A stretch of DNA of 49,580 nucleotides from Oscillospiraceae bacterium (GTDB taxonomy: Bacteria > Bacillota > Clostridia > Oscillospirales > Ruminococcaceae): NCBI GenBank assembly GCA_012729855.1, contig JAAYCI010000035.1, positions 1 to 49,580 of the forward strand, written 5' to 3'. The notes under the pieces were generated by a model. That model saw only the letters and a program-made list of their open reading frames with translations. It had not been told where the DNA came from and searched no databases. The translations under genes and the position numbers were made by a program. Of this stretch, positions 24,247 through 32,194 are shown in pieces. Numbering within the stretch: position 1 is the first letter of the stretch; the number at the start of each line of letters is the position of its first letter.

Positions 24247-24831
24247 TTACAGAAGACCATATTCTATAATTTTTGCGATATCCGCTGAACTAAACGCTGT
24301 AATCGGCTTCGGGCGCGGTGGGTTTTCCATGACAGGCAGCAGGTCTTTGGCGTAATAGGCCACGCCCATGGGCCGGCCGAACTTGTAACCGGCGTGCTGC
24401 AGCAGGCCCTGGCGCACAAAGCCCATGCGCTCGTGGAAGCGCTCGCTGGCGGGGTTGGGGCTGGCCAACACCCCATACAGCGCGCGGTAGCCCTGTGCCG
24501 TAAGCAGCGCAAACAAAGCGTTGTACAGCGCTTTGCCCGCCCCGGTGCGGCGGCTGCTCCCGGCCACATACACCGAAGCCGCGGCCGACCAGTCATACCC
24601 GGCGCGCTCGCCCAGCCGGCTGGCGTAGGCGTAGCCGATGACCTGGCCGGCTTGCTCGCACACCAGCCAGGGGAACACCTCGGTTGTTTTTTGCAGCCGG
24701 CGGGCCATCTCGCCTGTATCGGGGGCAACAGTCTCAAAGCTGGCGGTGTCCGCTTCCACATAGGGGGTGTAGATTTCGGTCATCCGGGGAACATCACCCA
24801 ATAAGGCTGTTCTGACAATTAAATTTTGCAT
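24247..24831 (-). CDS. GNAT acetyltransferase, phosphinothricin-acetyltransferase (Pat)-like
   Basis: A 194-residue GNAT. 'RTALLGDVPRMTEIYTPYVEADTASFET' is typical of the Pat/MddA group, which acetylates phosphinothricin, methionine sulfone or related amino-acid analogues. The acetyl-CoA loop is SSRRTGAGKALYNALF and 'PNPASERFHERMGF' follows. A tail of about 27 residues extends beyond the usual end. The ATG at 24831 follows CGGAGA; the open frame upstream to 24927 is not used. Drug-resistance activity should not be assumed from family alone. Confidence 0.85.
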   Translation of the reverse strand: MQNLIVRTALLGDVPRMTEIYTPYVEADTASFETVAPDTGEMARRLQKTTEVFPWLVCEQAGQVIGYAYASRLGERAGYDWSAAASVYVAGSSRRTGAGKALYNALFALLTAQGYRALYGVLASPNPASERFHERMGFVRQGLLQHAGYKFGRPMGVAYYAKDLLPVMENPPRPKPITAFSSADIAKIIEYGLL

Positions 24832-24927
24832 ATAGTCTCCGATTGATACAATATTGAAAAAATGCGCAACATTTGATTCGCGGCGTGTACCATACAGCGC
24901 CTGCAAGCGGGGGGTGTTCCTGCCCAT

Positions 24928-24958
24928 AAAGATAATAACCCGCCTCGCGAGGGCGGGT
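24928..24958 (-). terminator. Terminator of the pheA-aroB operon
   Basis: On the minus strand an 8-bp stem with one bulge (24938-24945 with 24950-24958) is followed by TTATTATCTTT. It lies beyond the aroC remnant and still marks the original operon end. Confidence 0.6.
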
Positions 24959-25079
24959 CAAGCTATTTATTGAAGGAATGAACCCTGTTGCCACGGCATA
25001 GGCCCCACACAGTATGAGGCGCTGACACGACATATTCGCCGGCATACGCAGCAGCCTGTCCTGCGGCCATCCGCCCCAC

Positions 25080-25240
25080 GGTGCGATATCGGGCACGCCG
25101 GCGCGGCGTTTCGCCATCTTAATGCCAATGGCGGCCATGTCTGCCACAAGGCCCGGGGCCCGGCCATCCAGCACGGCGACCACGGGCGGGCCGTGGCTCT
25201 CGCCAAACAGGGTCGCCGTCAGCGCGGGCCAAAGCTGTTT
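25080..25240 (-). pseudogene. aroC: Chorismate synthase remnant (5' end only)
   Basis: Just past the aroB stop, the minus strand encodes LTATLFGESHGPPVVAVLDG followed by RAPGLVADMAAI and KMAKRRAG. This is the unmistakable N-terminal region of chorismate synthase (FGESHG motif, then the 'MxxRRxG' helix). The reading then runs into unrelated sequence near 25080, so about 50 of 360-odd residues remain. The first residues are out of frame: the expected N-S-F-G sits in a different frame (AAC AGC TTT GGC), showing a one-base loss. No substantial remainder of the gene was found before the terminator at 24928-24958. Confidence 0.75.
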
Positions 25241-26254
25241 TCACCCGCCGTTCCCCTTCACCAAAAGGCGCAGTTCGTCAAATGTTACCGTTTCAAGGGC
25301 GCCTTCCCCCAGTGTTTTCACCCGCACAATGGTATAGCGGTCGCCCTCCCGTTTTTTGTCCCGCTGCATGTAATGCAGCACGGTGTCGGGGTCGGCGGTG
25401 TATTTCAGCGGCAGCCCCAGCTTGCGCATCACCGCGCGGGTGCGCCGCAGCAGGGTTTTGCTCTCTATCATGGGCAGCATGCCCAGCGCCACGCACTCGC
25501 CGTGCAGCAGTCCCTGCGGCCCGCCGGCGGCCTCTATGCCATGGCCTATGGTATGCCCGAAGTTCAAAAGCCGGCGCTCGCCCTGCTCGGTGGCGTCGCG
25601 CTCCACCACGCCTATTTTATAGCGCAGCGCAAGGTAGAGGATGCGCTCCAGGTTTTGGGCAATGTCCTTCTGCTCCATCAGCTCAAACAGATCGGCATCG
25701 CCAATCAGCGCGGTTTTCAGCGCCTCGGCCAGGCCGTTGGCCATGTGGCGGGGCGGCAGGGTTTTTAAAGTGTTTGAGTCGGCCACCACCAGGCGTGGCT
25801 GGTGAAAAGCCCCGGCCACGTTCTTGGTGCCGCCCAGGTTCACGGCGGTTTTGCCCCCCACGGAAGCATCTATTTGCGCCATGGTGGTGGTGGGCACCTG
25901 CAGCCAGTCGATGCCGCGCATGTAGCTGGCGGCGGCAAAGCCCGCCACGTCACCCGGCACCCCGCCGCCCACGGCCACCACCAGGTCGTGGCGGTCGAAG
26001 CCGGCGTCCAGCATCCTGGCCAGGATGGCCTGCCAGCTCTCAATAGATTTGCCGCCCTCGCCCTGCGGCAGGATGCAGCTGTGGCCCTCATCGCACTGCT
26101 GCAAGAGGGCCTTCACGTATTTGGCCGGTACACCATCGTCGCTTACCACCATCACCCGGCGGCGCAGGTTGGCCAGCCGGTGCACCCGGGCCAGCGTTCC
26201 CGGTTTGATGATCACGTCGTAGCTGGCCGGGCCCAGTGCCGCGGTCAGTTTCAT
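25241..26254 (-). CDS. aroB: 3-dehydroquinate synthase
   Basis: A 337-residue NAD- and metal-dependent enzyme of the shikimate pathway that converts DAHP to 3-dehydroquinate. Visible motifs are VVAVGGGVPGDVAGFAAASY (NAD-binding), QVPTTTMAQIDASVGGKTAVN, and the metal ligands Glu in LAEALKTAL and His in NFGHTIGHGIE and LLHGECVALG. GGAGGTGA precedes the ATG at 26254; the frame is open to 26308. It lies 31 bases after pheA in the same operon, followed by an aroC remnant. Confidence 0.95.
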   Translation of the reverse strand: MKLTAALGPASYDVIIKPGTLARVHRLANLRRRVMVVSDDGVPAKYVKALLQQCDEGHSCILPQGEGGKSIESWQAILARMLDAGFDRHDLVVAVGGGVPGDVAGFAAASYMRGIDWLQVPTTTMAQIDASVGGKTAVNLGGTKNVAGAFHQPRLVVADSNTLKTLPPRHMANGLAEALKTALIGDADLFELMEQKDIAQNLERILYLALRYKIGVVERDATEQGERRLLNFGHTIGHGIEAAGGPQGLLHGECVALGMLPMIESKTLLRRTRAVMRKLGLPLKYTADPDTVLHYMQRDKKREGDRYTIVRVKTLGEGALETVTFDELRLLVKGNGG

Positions 26255-26285
26255 CGCTTCACCTCCGCTTTGGTTGTGGTGGGCT

Positions 26286-27152
26286 TTAGGCAATGTTGGC
26301 AGTCTCACCCATCACGGTGTCTGCCAGGGGCTTGGGGGCGCCGTACACGCCCAGCACCCGAAGCGCCAGGCTGGCCTGCTGCAGGCGGTCCAACAGGGCG
26401 GCCTGCTTTTCGGGCTGGGGCAGCAGGGCCAGCTCGATGAAATACACGTTTGTCGCCGCTTTTTTCTGCACCGGGCGTGACTTCAGCGCCTCGATGGCAA
26501 AGCCCTCCTCGGCAATGATCTCAATGATGTGCGCCAGGTACCCCACCTCGTTGTCCAGCGTAACCAGCAGGGCCATGCGGTCGCCCTTTTCAGACGCCTG
26601 GTGGGACAGCACCATAAAGCGGGTGGTTTTGCCCCGCCCGGTGGGCAGGTCGGCCATGGCACCGATATAGCACTGGTGCCGGGCGCACAGCTCCAGCGCG
26701 GTGAGGGGCGCGTCGCTGCCCGAGGTGGCCAGCGGCACCACGCCCCAGGCGGCGTCGCCGGCTTCTACCGCGCGGAACACGTCCTCCATGCTGGCGGCCT
26801 CGGTGGTTTGCGCGCCGGGGAACAGCTGGCTTATCACCTGCTGGCTGGCCGCTTTTTCGTGGCTGGGGCAGGCCACAACGGTGCGGCCCATCAGCTGTGT
26901 TTGGTACCGGCGGCTTAGCCCCAGCACCTGCTCCATAAACTTGATATAGTACCCCTGCAGGCTTTTATCGCGCAGGCGGGCGGTGTTTTTTACAAGCACT
27001 TCTTTTTCGCGGGCAGTGTTCAGCACCGGCAGGCCCTGCTGCTTTTTATGCTGGGCAATCTCGGCCGCCAGGGCCATGCGCTGCTCAAACAACAGGGCCA
27101 TCCGGCTGTCTATCTTGTCTATCTGCGCCCGCGCTTTTTCCAGTTTGTCCAT
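26286..27152 (-). CDS. pheA: Chorismate mutase - shortened prephenate-dehydratase-like - ACT protein
   Basis: A 288-residue protein, 70-100 shorter than usual P-proteins. Residues 1-87 are an intact AroQ chorismate mutase (IDKIDSRMALLFEQRMALA, REKEVL). Residues 89-170 resemble the first lobe of prephenate dehydratase (SMEDVFRAVEAGDAAWGVVP), then the chain jumps directly to the catalytic-type KTTRFMVLS at 175-183. The second lobe seems missing and the usual 'PIENS' reads PLATS. An ACT domain (195-270, LKSRPVQKK as the Phe-binding ESRP-like motif) closes it. Mutase activity is likely; dehydratase activity is doubtful. AAGGAG precedes the ATG. Confidence 0.75.
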   Translation of the reverse strand: MDKLEKARAQIDKIDSRMALLFEQRMALAAEIAQHKKQQGLPVLNTAREKEVLVKNTARLRDKSLQGYYIKFMEQVLGLSRRYQTQLMGRTVVACPSHEKAASQQVISQLFPGAQTTEAASMEDVFRAVEAGDAAWGVVPLATSGSDAPLTALELCARHQCYIGAMADLPTGRGKTTRFMVLSHQASEKGDRMALLVTLDNEVGYLAHIIEIIAEEGFAIEALKSRPVQKKAATNVYFIELALLPQPEKQAALLDRLQQASLALRVLGVYGAPKPLADTVMGETANIA

Positions 27153-27180
27153 ACGCGTGCTCCTTTGTGCTATTATATAT

Positions 27181-27209
27181 AGTATAAAGGGTTTTATAGT
27201 GGCTATGAA
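27181..27209 (-). promoter_or_regulatory. Promoter of pheA-aroB
   Basis: On the minus strand TTCATA (complement of 27204-27209), 17 bases, TATACT (complement of 27181-27186). The leader would be about 20 bases, too short for an attenuator. The gap on to the htrA promoter (27210-27378) shows no gene. Confidence 0.6.
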
Positions 27210-27378
27210 ATGGTGGATGCACATACAGTATAACATAAAGCGGGCAAGGCGAAAGGGCGCACGCCCCAAAGCAAAAGCAGTATAGCACAATTGCCCCGGG
27301 CAAAACAAGAAAACCGGCGCGGCGGAGCCTTGTGCCCGCGGGCGGCGGCGGGCCCGGCCCGCAGGATGAACGCGCGCA

Positions 27379-27433
27379 TTTCACATTCTTTTCACCCCCC
27401 AATGCCAATCTTTTCACATTCCCGCGGTAAAAT
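27379..27433 (+). promoter_or_regulatory. Phased TTTCAC repeats at the htrA-like promoter
   Basis: TTTCAC occurs at 27379, 27390 and 27412, steps of 11 and 22 bases, that is, on the same face of the helix. The first and last extend to TTTCACATTC. A TAAAAT (27428-27433) serves as -10 without a recognisable -35. Direct repeats on an 11-base period are typical of OmpR-family response regulators, so an activated, envelope-stress-type promoter is likely. An inverted copy (GTGAAA) is at 27438-27443. Confidence 0.5.
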
Positions 27434-27492
27434 ATGTGTGAAAGACAGAGCGAGGCCCAGCTTTCGCAACCCATAAATGAGGAGACGATACA

Positions 27493-28929
27493 ATGGATAA
27501 TTATAACGGCCAATACCCTTGGGCAGGCGGCCAGGGCAATACCCCGCCCCCCAACGGGCAAACCCCGCAGCATGGCTATAGCCACAACCCGGATGGCACT
27601 TACAGTGGCACCCCCAGCCACGGCGACAGCCTGCATGACAACACGTATAACGCCGCCAGCCAGGACACATGGCAAACCACGGCCACTGGCGGCCAGACCA
27701 ATACCAAGTACCCCGGCTGGGAATACTACAACAACGCCTGGCACGCCGTGCCGGAGCAACCCGCCGCCCAAACCACTTACCACCACGCCACGGCGCATCA
27801 GCCGAAGCCAAAGAAGAAACGGGGCCGTGGGGCTATCCGGGTGGTATCGATGGCGCTGGCCTGCCTGGTGTGCGGCTTTGGCGGCGGCTACGCGGCCACG
27901 CTGGTGGCCGGCACCAACAGCGGCAGCGGCGCCGAACCGGCCGTTATTTACAAAGCCCCCGAGGACGGCGGCGGCAGCGCCAGCGGCGTGAACCAGACCG
28001 ACAGCCTCACGGTAGCCGATATCGCCGCCAAGGCCGGCGCGTCGGTGGTGTCTATCACCACCGAGAACGAAGTGCGTGACTTTTACAGCGGCGGGCGCGT
28101 GGTGTCTGGCGCGGGCAGCGGGGTCATCCTCACCGAGGACGGCTACATCATCACCAACAACCACGTGGTTACCGGCGCGCAAACCGTAAAGGTGACCCTT
28201 TCCACCGGCGAAGAGTACGACGCCACCGTGGTGGGCGCCGACGCCCGCACCGACGTGGCGGTGGTCAAGATCAACGTAACCGGCCTTACCCCGGCTGTGG
28301 TGGGCGACTCGGATTCCCTGAAGGTGGGTGAGTTCTGCCTGGCCATTGGCAACTCGATGGGCACACTGGGCGGCACCGTTACCAACGGTATCATCAGCGC
28401 GCTGAACCGCGAGATCACCATTGAAGGCCAGACGATGAACCTGCTGCAGATGAACGCGGCAGTGAGCCCCGGCAACTCGGGCGGCGGCCTGTTCAACGAC
28501 AAAGGCCAGCTGGTGGGCATTGTGAACGCCAAGTCCAGCGGGGAAGACGCCGAGGGCCTCGGGTTCGCCATTCCCGTAAACACCGCCATACAGGTGGCTG
28601 AATCGCTGATTGCGCACGGCTATGTGGCCGGCCGCCCCGGCCTGGGCGTTACGGTGGAGACCATTACCACCGAAGAATATGCCCAGCAGGCGGGCGTGAG
28701 CGCACCGGGCGTGTATATTGACTCCATCACCAAGGGCAGCGCGGCCGATACCGCCGGCCTGCAGGTGGGCGACCGTGTTCTTACCGCCGACGGCGTGAAC
28801 ATTAATACCGGAAACGACCTGGGCACCCTGATAGCTGAAAAGGCGGTGGGCGACAGCCTGGTGCTGGAGATTGAACGCGACGGCCGCACCCTGCAGGTAA
28901 ATGTGGTGCTGGGCGAGCTGAAAGCTTAA
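27493..28929 (+). CDS. HtrA/DegP-like membrane-anchored serine protease
   Basis: A 478-residue S1C protease that degrades misfolded exported proteins. An N-terminal Gly/Asn/Gln/Pro-rich cytoplasmic tail (1-103), a basic patch (PKPKKKRGRG) and one membrane segment (about 115-138) place the protease outside. The triad is His224 (TNNHVV), Asp254 (RTDVAVV) and Ser329 (PGNSGGGLF). One PDZ domain forms the C-terminus (about 375-478). GAGGAGA precedes the ATG. The long low-complexity tail is common in Clostridia HtrA proteins. Upstream phased repeats suggest response-regulator control. Confidence 0.93.
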   Translation: MDNYNGQYPWAGGQGNTPPPNGQTPQHGYSHNPDGTYSGTPSHGDSLHDNTYNAASQDTWQTTATGGQTNTKYPGWEYYNNAWHAVPEQPAAQTTYHHATAHQPKPKKKRGRGAIRVVSMALACLVCGFGGGYAATLVAGTNSGSGAEPAVIYKAPEDGGGSASGVNQTDSLTVADIAAKAGASVVSITTENEVRDFYSGGRVVSGAGSGVILTEDGYIITNNHVVTGAQTVKVTLSTGEEYDATVVGADARTDVAVVKINVTGLTPAVVGDSDSLKVGEFCLAIGNSMGTLGGTVTNGIISALNREITIEGQTMNLLQMNAAVSPGNSGGGLFNDKGQLVGIVNAKSSGEDAEGLGFAIPVNTAIQVAESLIAHGYVAGRPGLGVTVETITTEEYAQQAGVSAPGVYIDSITKGSAADTAGLQVGDRVLTADGVNINTGNDLGTLIAEKAVGDSLVLEIERDGRTLQVNVVLGELKA

Positions 28930-29030
28930 CCGACCCTGACCAGACTTTTGGTCATTCTCCTTTCCTTTTCCTGAACGTATAGTAGCACCGGGTTTTGCCT
29001 GTATGCGCTGGGCAAAGCCTACCCAAACAG

Positions 29031-29068
29031 ATATGCCGCGGGCCACAGAACCTGTGCCCGCGGCATAT
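29031..29068 (+). terminator. Hairpin downstream of htrA
   Basis: ATATGCCGCGGG...CACAG (29031-29048) pairs with CTGTG...CCCGCGGCATAT (29052-29068) with one bulged base. The T-run is weak (ATTT), so it may be a transcript-stabilising hairpin. From 29069 to 29399 the DNA is A/T-rich and no gene was found. Confidence 0.55.
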
Positions 29069-29399
29069 TTCGTGGCCAAAAGCCGTTAGGGCGTCTGCCA
29101 AAAGATGACGGGTTGCGACACATACTTAAAATGGCGATAAAACAATAAAAACGGAAATACGCATAGCGTTTTGCACAAAGTGCCCGCTTGTATTTTGTGG
29201 AATATTGCAACAAATAATCGGGCAATATTTTGTGCAAAAAACAGAAAAAAATAAATATTAATAAATTGTTCATATTTTGATGTTAGCATGACGAGGCATT
29301 AAACAGAGCGTAGAGGACAGGTGCCGCCCTCCCTGTTACCACACCATGAAAGTAGGGTTGTGCTTGACACAAAAAACCATATACTATTCGAAGAAATAC

Positions 29400-29978
29400 A
29401 TGAGCAAGAACGACGCCAACGGCCAGGCCACCGTGGTGGCAAAGCCGGCCAGGCGCAAAATGAGCCGCATGGGCATTTTGATGCTGGTGGTGGGTATGGT
29501 GGCGGCTTTGGCCATGGTACTGCTGGCCCCGCTGCTGGTAGATGGCGCACCCCCGGCCGCCAACGCGGCCATGCCGGCCAGCCGGGCGCAGCACATCATG
29601 GTGTTTTCGTCCCCGCGTGACGCGCTGGACTACCTGGGCGCCAAAGCGGCCCTGCCGGGCACGCTGCCCGAGGGGTATGGCGTGGCCGCCAGCCGGGTGG
29701 TGGACGGCACCGTGCTGGAGCTGGAGATCACCAACGGCAGCAATCAACTGGTTTTCTGCGCCGCCGAGGGCAGCGATGACCTGAGTGGCCAGGACTATGA
29801 GGAATACACCTATACCGCCACCGAAACCACCGATGGCATTGCCCGCGGCTATGCCGGGGTATCGGCCCAGAAGCTGAGCATGGCCGTTTGGGCCAACGAG
29901 GGCTACGCCTACGCCATCGTGGCCGAAGACGGCATTGACGCCGCGCAGATGCGCGACCTGGCGGAAAGTGTTAAATAA
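29400..29978 (+). CDS. Membrane-anchored DUF4367-like protein
   Basis: A 192-residue protein with a basic N-terminus (KPARRKMSRM), one membrane segment (about residues 24-45) and an extracytoplasmic domain. That domain, from 'SPRDALDYLGAKAALPGTLPEGY' to 'GYAYAIVAEDGIDAAQMRDLAESV', fits the DUF4367/outer-membrane-carrier-like fold often found in anti-sigma-type or envelope proteins. No sigma factor adjoins it. The frame opens at 29346, but neither start has a good ribosome site. TTGTGC-16-TATACT (29358-29385) would start transcripts almost at the ATG of 29400. Confidence 0.6.
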   Translation: MSKNDANGQATVVAKPARRKMSRMGILMLVVGMVAALAMVLLAPLLVDGAPPAANAAMPASRAQHIMVFSSPRDALDYLGAKAALPGTLPEGYGVAASRVVDGTVLELEITNGSNQLVFCAAEGSDDLSGQDYEEYTYTATETTDGIARGYAGVSAQKLSMAVWANEGYAYAIVAEDGIDAAQMRDLAESVK

Positions 29979-29997
29979 AGCATAACCTGCACACCAA

Positions 29998-30027
29998 AAC
30001 CCGGGCTGGAAAGCCCGGGTTTTTTTG
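29998..30027 (+). terminator. Terminator after the DUF4367-like gene
   Basis: AACCCGGGCT pairs with AGCCCGGGTT, followed by TTTTT. Confidence 0.88.
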
Positions 30028-30045
30028 CGTTCAACGGTCAAGAGG

Positions 30046-30074
30046 TTGCCTTTGGTCAAAAAATCGGCTATAAT
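30046..30074 (+). promoter_or_regulatory. Promoter of the BTAD regulator gene
   Basis: TTGCCT (30046-30051), 17 bases, TATAAT (30069-30074). The leader to the GTG start is about 110 bases. Confidence 0.75.
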
Positions 30075-30192
30075 AGTTACAGAATTTGATTGACAAATTC
30101 CTCACACGAAGCAAAGCGTCTGACGCCACGGGTGTAGGGCGGTGTGTTTTGCAGAGGAATAATTTTTGGTTCGTTGGTTTGGAGGGGCATAC

Positions 30193-31389
30193 GTGCAAGT
30201 CGACAGCATCAAAGTAGATATGCTGGGGGGCTTTTCTGTTTGGGTGAACGGAAGCCTGGTGGTGGAGGACGCCGCCAAGCTGACCAAGCCGTGGCAACTG
30301 TTTTGTTATTTGGTACTGCACCGGGAAAAGTTTGTCTCCAGCCGCAAGCTGATTTCCATGCTGTGGGCGGACGACCTGCTGACAGACCCGGCCAATGTGC
30401 TGAAAAACGCCGTGTACAGCCTGCGCAAGGAGCTGTGCGGCGGCGAGAGCTCCACCGACAGCCCCATCATCTACTCCACGGGCGGCTACCGGTTCGACCC
30501 CGCCGTGGAGCTGGACTTGGACGTTGATGGGTTTTCCGCTCTGTGCGACAGGGCCCTGGCCGCCGACGGTACGCCCGAGGAGCGGGCCGCCCTGTGCCAG
30601 CAGGCGGTGGACACCTACCGCGGCGATTTTTTGCCCCAGCTGGACCAGGACCTTTGGGTGGTGCCCATCTCGCTGGACTACAAGCGCAAGTACCTGGACT
30701 GTGCCCACCTGCTGTGCGAGCTGCTGTGGCAGCAAAAGCAGTACAAAGAGCTGCTGGACATCGCCTCCACGGCCATCAACTTCGAGCCGCTGGATGAAAA
30801 AATCACCGTTTACCTGTTCCGCGCCATGGACGCGCTGAAGATGTACCGCGTGATTGTGACCACCTACAGCAAGATGGCCCAGCACTATGAGGATGCCCTG
30901 GGCGGAGAGCCGCCCACCGAGGCGCTGAAAATCTACAACGCCGCCAGCGAGCGCATCAACAAAACTGAACAGGACATCATTGTCATCAAGACGGAGCTGA
31001 CGGGCTCGGAGCAGTCGGCCCGGCCGCAGCGGGGCGCCTACTACACCAGCTACAGCAACCTGCGGCATATGTATTTGCTGTTAAAGCGCGCGGCCGAGCG
31101 CAACAACCAGGTGCTGGTGCTGGCGCTGTTTACACTAACGCCCGCCCGCGGGGTGGACACCACCCAGTACGGCACCGTGCGCGCCATGGCCGAGTTCAAG
31201 GTGGTGGCGATGAACACCCTGCGCAAGGCCGACGCCATCTCCCGCTACTCCCGCAACCAGTATGTGATGCTGCTCAGCGTTACCTCGCTGGAGGACGGCC
31301 GCCTGGTGCGCGACCGCATACGCGAGAGCTTTGGGCATGCCGCCGCCAGCCGCAAGATGACGGTGGACGCCAAGCTGACGGAAGTGTAG
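30193..31389 (+). CDS. SARP/BTAD-type transcriptional regulator with GGDEF-like tail
   Basis: A 398-residue regulator. The N-terminus is an OmpR-like winged helix (IKVDMLGGFSVWVNG, then SSRKLISMLWADD and LKNAVYSLRKELC), followed by a bacterial transcriptional activator domain of TPR-like helices (about 100-255, with DTYRGDFLPQLDQDLWV). The C-terminal 120 residues (LRHMYLLLKRAAERNNQ to RDRIRESF) look like a diguanylate-cyclase fold, but the GGDEF site reads SRNQY in RYSRNQYVMLL, so catalysis is unlikely; it may sense a ligand. The GTG at 30193 has GGAGGGG upstream. Its targets are not apparent. Confidence 0.8.
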   Translation: MQVDSIKVDMLGGFSVWVNGSLVVEDAAKLTKPWQLFCYLVLHREKFVSSRKLISMLWADDLLTDPANVLKNAVYSLRKELCGGESSTDSPIIYSTGGYRFDPAVELDLDVDGFSALCDRALAADGTPEERAALCQQAVDTYRGDFLPQLDQDLWVVPISLDYKRKYLDCAHLLCELLWQQKQYKELLDIASTAINFEPLDEKITVYLFRAMDALKMYRVIVTTYSKMAQHYEDALGGEPPTEALKIYNAASERINKTEQDIIVIKTELTGSEQSARPQRGAYYTSYSNLRHMYLLLKRAAERNNQVLVLALFTLTPARGVDTTQYGTVRAMAEFKVVAMNTLRKADAISRYSRNQYVMLLSVTSLEDGRLVRDRIRESFGHAAASRKMTVDAKLTEV

Positions 31390-31406
31390 ACTACCTTGTA
31401 TATGTG

Positions 31407-31437
31407 AAACACCCTGCAACCGTATTGCAGGGTGTTT
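31407..31437. terminator. Bidirectional terminator between convergent genes
   Basis: A 13-bp perfect stem (31407-31419 with 31425-31437, AAACACCCTGCAA and complement) around CCGTA. Confidence 0.8.
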
Positions 31438-31455
31438 ATGCTTGCAGGAAAGCTG

Positions 31456-32022
31456 TCAGGTGCCCTTCAGTGCCCGCTTCACCGCGCCGTTCAGCTTGAT
31501 GTTTTTGGCCCGGGAGCATTTGCCCATCAGAAACCGCAGAAAGTCGGCGTAGGACGCCGCGCCAAAGCCGTCGGTGTGCAGCAGCACCGCGCCGTCGCCC
31601 ATGCCTATCAGCAGGGCGCCGTGGCCCTGCCGCAGGGAGTCTATCTCGTTATAGTGCATGTTCAGCCGGCCCAGGCGGGTTATTTGCACCATGCCGTCGT
31701 CCCTGAAATAAACGGTCTTTTCCAGTGTGGCGCCGCCCCAGGCCGCCTGCTGGGTGCGGGTATAGCGCCCCAGCCGCAGCAGGTAGCCCCACAGGCTCAT
31801 GAATGCCGCCACCGCGCCCATCAGTATCATCAGGATGCCAAAGGGCAGCATGGTAGCGCCAAAAGCCACCAGCTGGAACACCCCGTAGCCCACGGCAAAC
31901 ACCGCCACCACCATCATCAAGATGCGCAGCGCGCCGCCGTTCTTGTTCCAGGCCAGCGCCAGGAAGGCCCGGCAGCTGCTTTGGTCCATTATGGTATGGT
32001 TGGTGAAAATGGCGTCTTCCAT
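31456..32022 (-). CDS. YcxB-like membrane protein
   Basis: A 188-residue protein with two adjacent membrane segments (about residues 32-75). A soluble C-terminal domain (EKTVYFRDDGMVQITRLGRL, then NEIDSLRQGHGALLIGM) resembles the YcxB/PF14317 domain, of unknown function and related to PH-like folds. AGGAGG precedes the ATG at 32022; the open frame to 32172 is unused. It is monocistronic between terminators. Confidence 0.7.
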   Translation of the reverse strand: MEDAIFTNHTIMDQSSCRAFLALAWNKNGGALRILMMVVAVFAVGYGVFQLVAFGATMLPFGILMILMGAVAAFMSLWGYLLRLGRYTRTQQAAWGGATLEKTVYFRDDGMVQITRLGRLNMHYNEIDSLRQGHGALLIGMGDGAVLLHTDGFGAASYADFLRFLMGKCSRAKNIKLNGAVKRALKGT

Positions 32023-32061
32023 GGGGGTCCTCCTGGGGGCGTTGTTTTTTGGCACGCTTCT

Positions 32062-32091
32062 ATCATAACAATCCTGTGCCTTAAAAGTAAA
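32062..32091 (-). promoter_or_regulatory. Promoter of the YcxB-like gene
   Basis: On the minus strand TTTACT (complement of 32086-32091), 18 bases, TATGAT (complement of 32062-32067). Confidence 0.55.
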
Positions 32092-32194
32092 GAGGCACGT
32101 GGATTGTTTTGGCGGGGTGGTACAGGTGGGTGGCACGGTGTGCCAAAGCCTGGCGCAGCGGCCGTCCGGCATTTCCCGCCGCTGCGCTTCAATG

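Noticed and set aside
24794-25183. 129-codon minus-strand ORF beginning MVAVLDGRAPG
   Set aside because: Its first part is the chorismate synthase fragment; the rest crosses the terminator and runs into the GNAT leader, so it is a pseudogene artefact, not a gene.
27085-29079. 664-codon minus-strand ORF across pheA 5' end and htrA
   Set aside because: It crosses two promoters and mirrors the HtrA gene; low-complexity Gly/Ala/His product.
29019-29289. Minus-strand ORF of 84 codons in the A/T-rich gap after htrA
   Set aside because: No ribosome site, Phe/Cys-rich composition, and it runs through the htrA hairpin.
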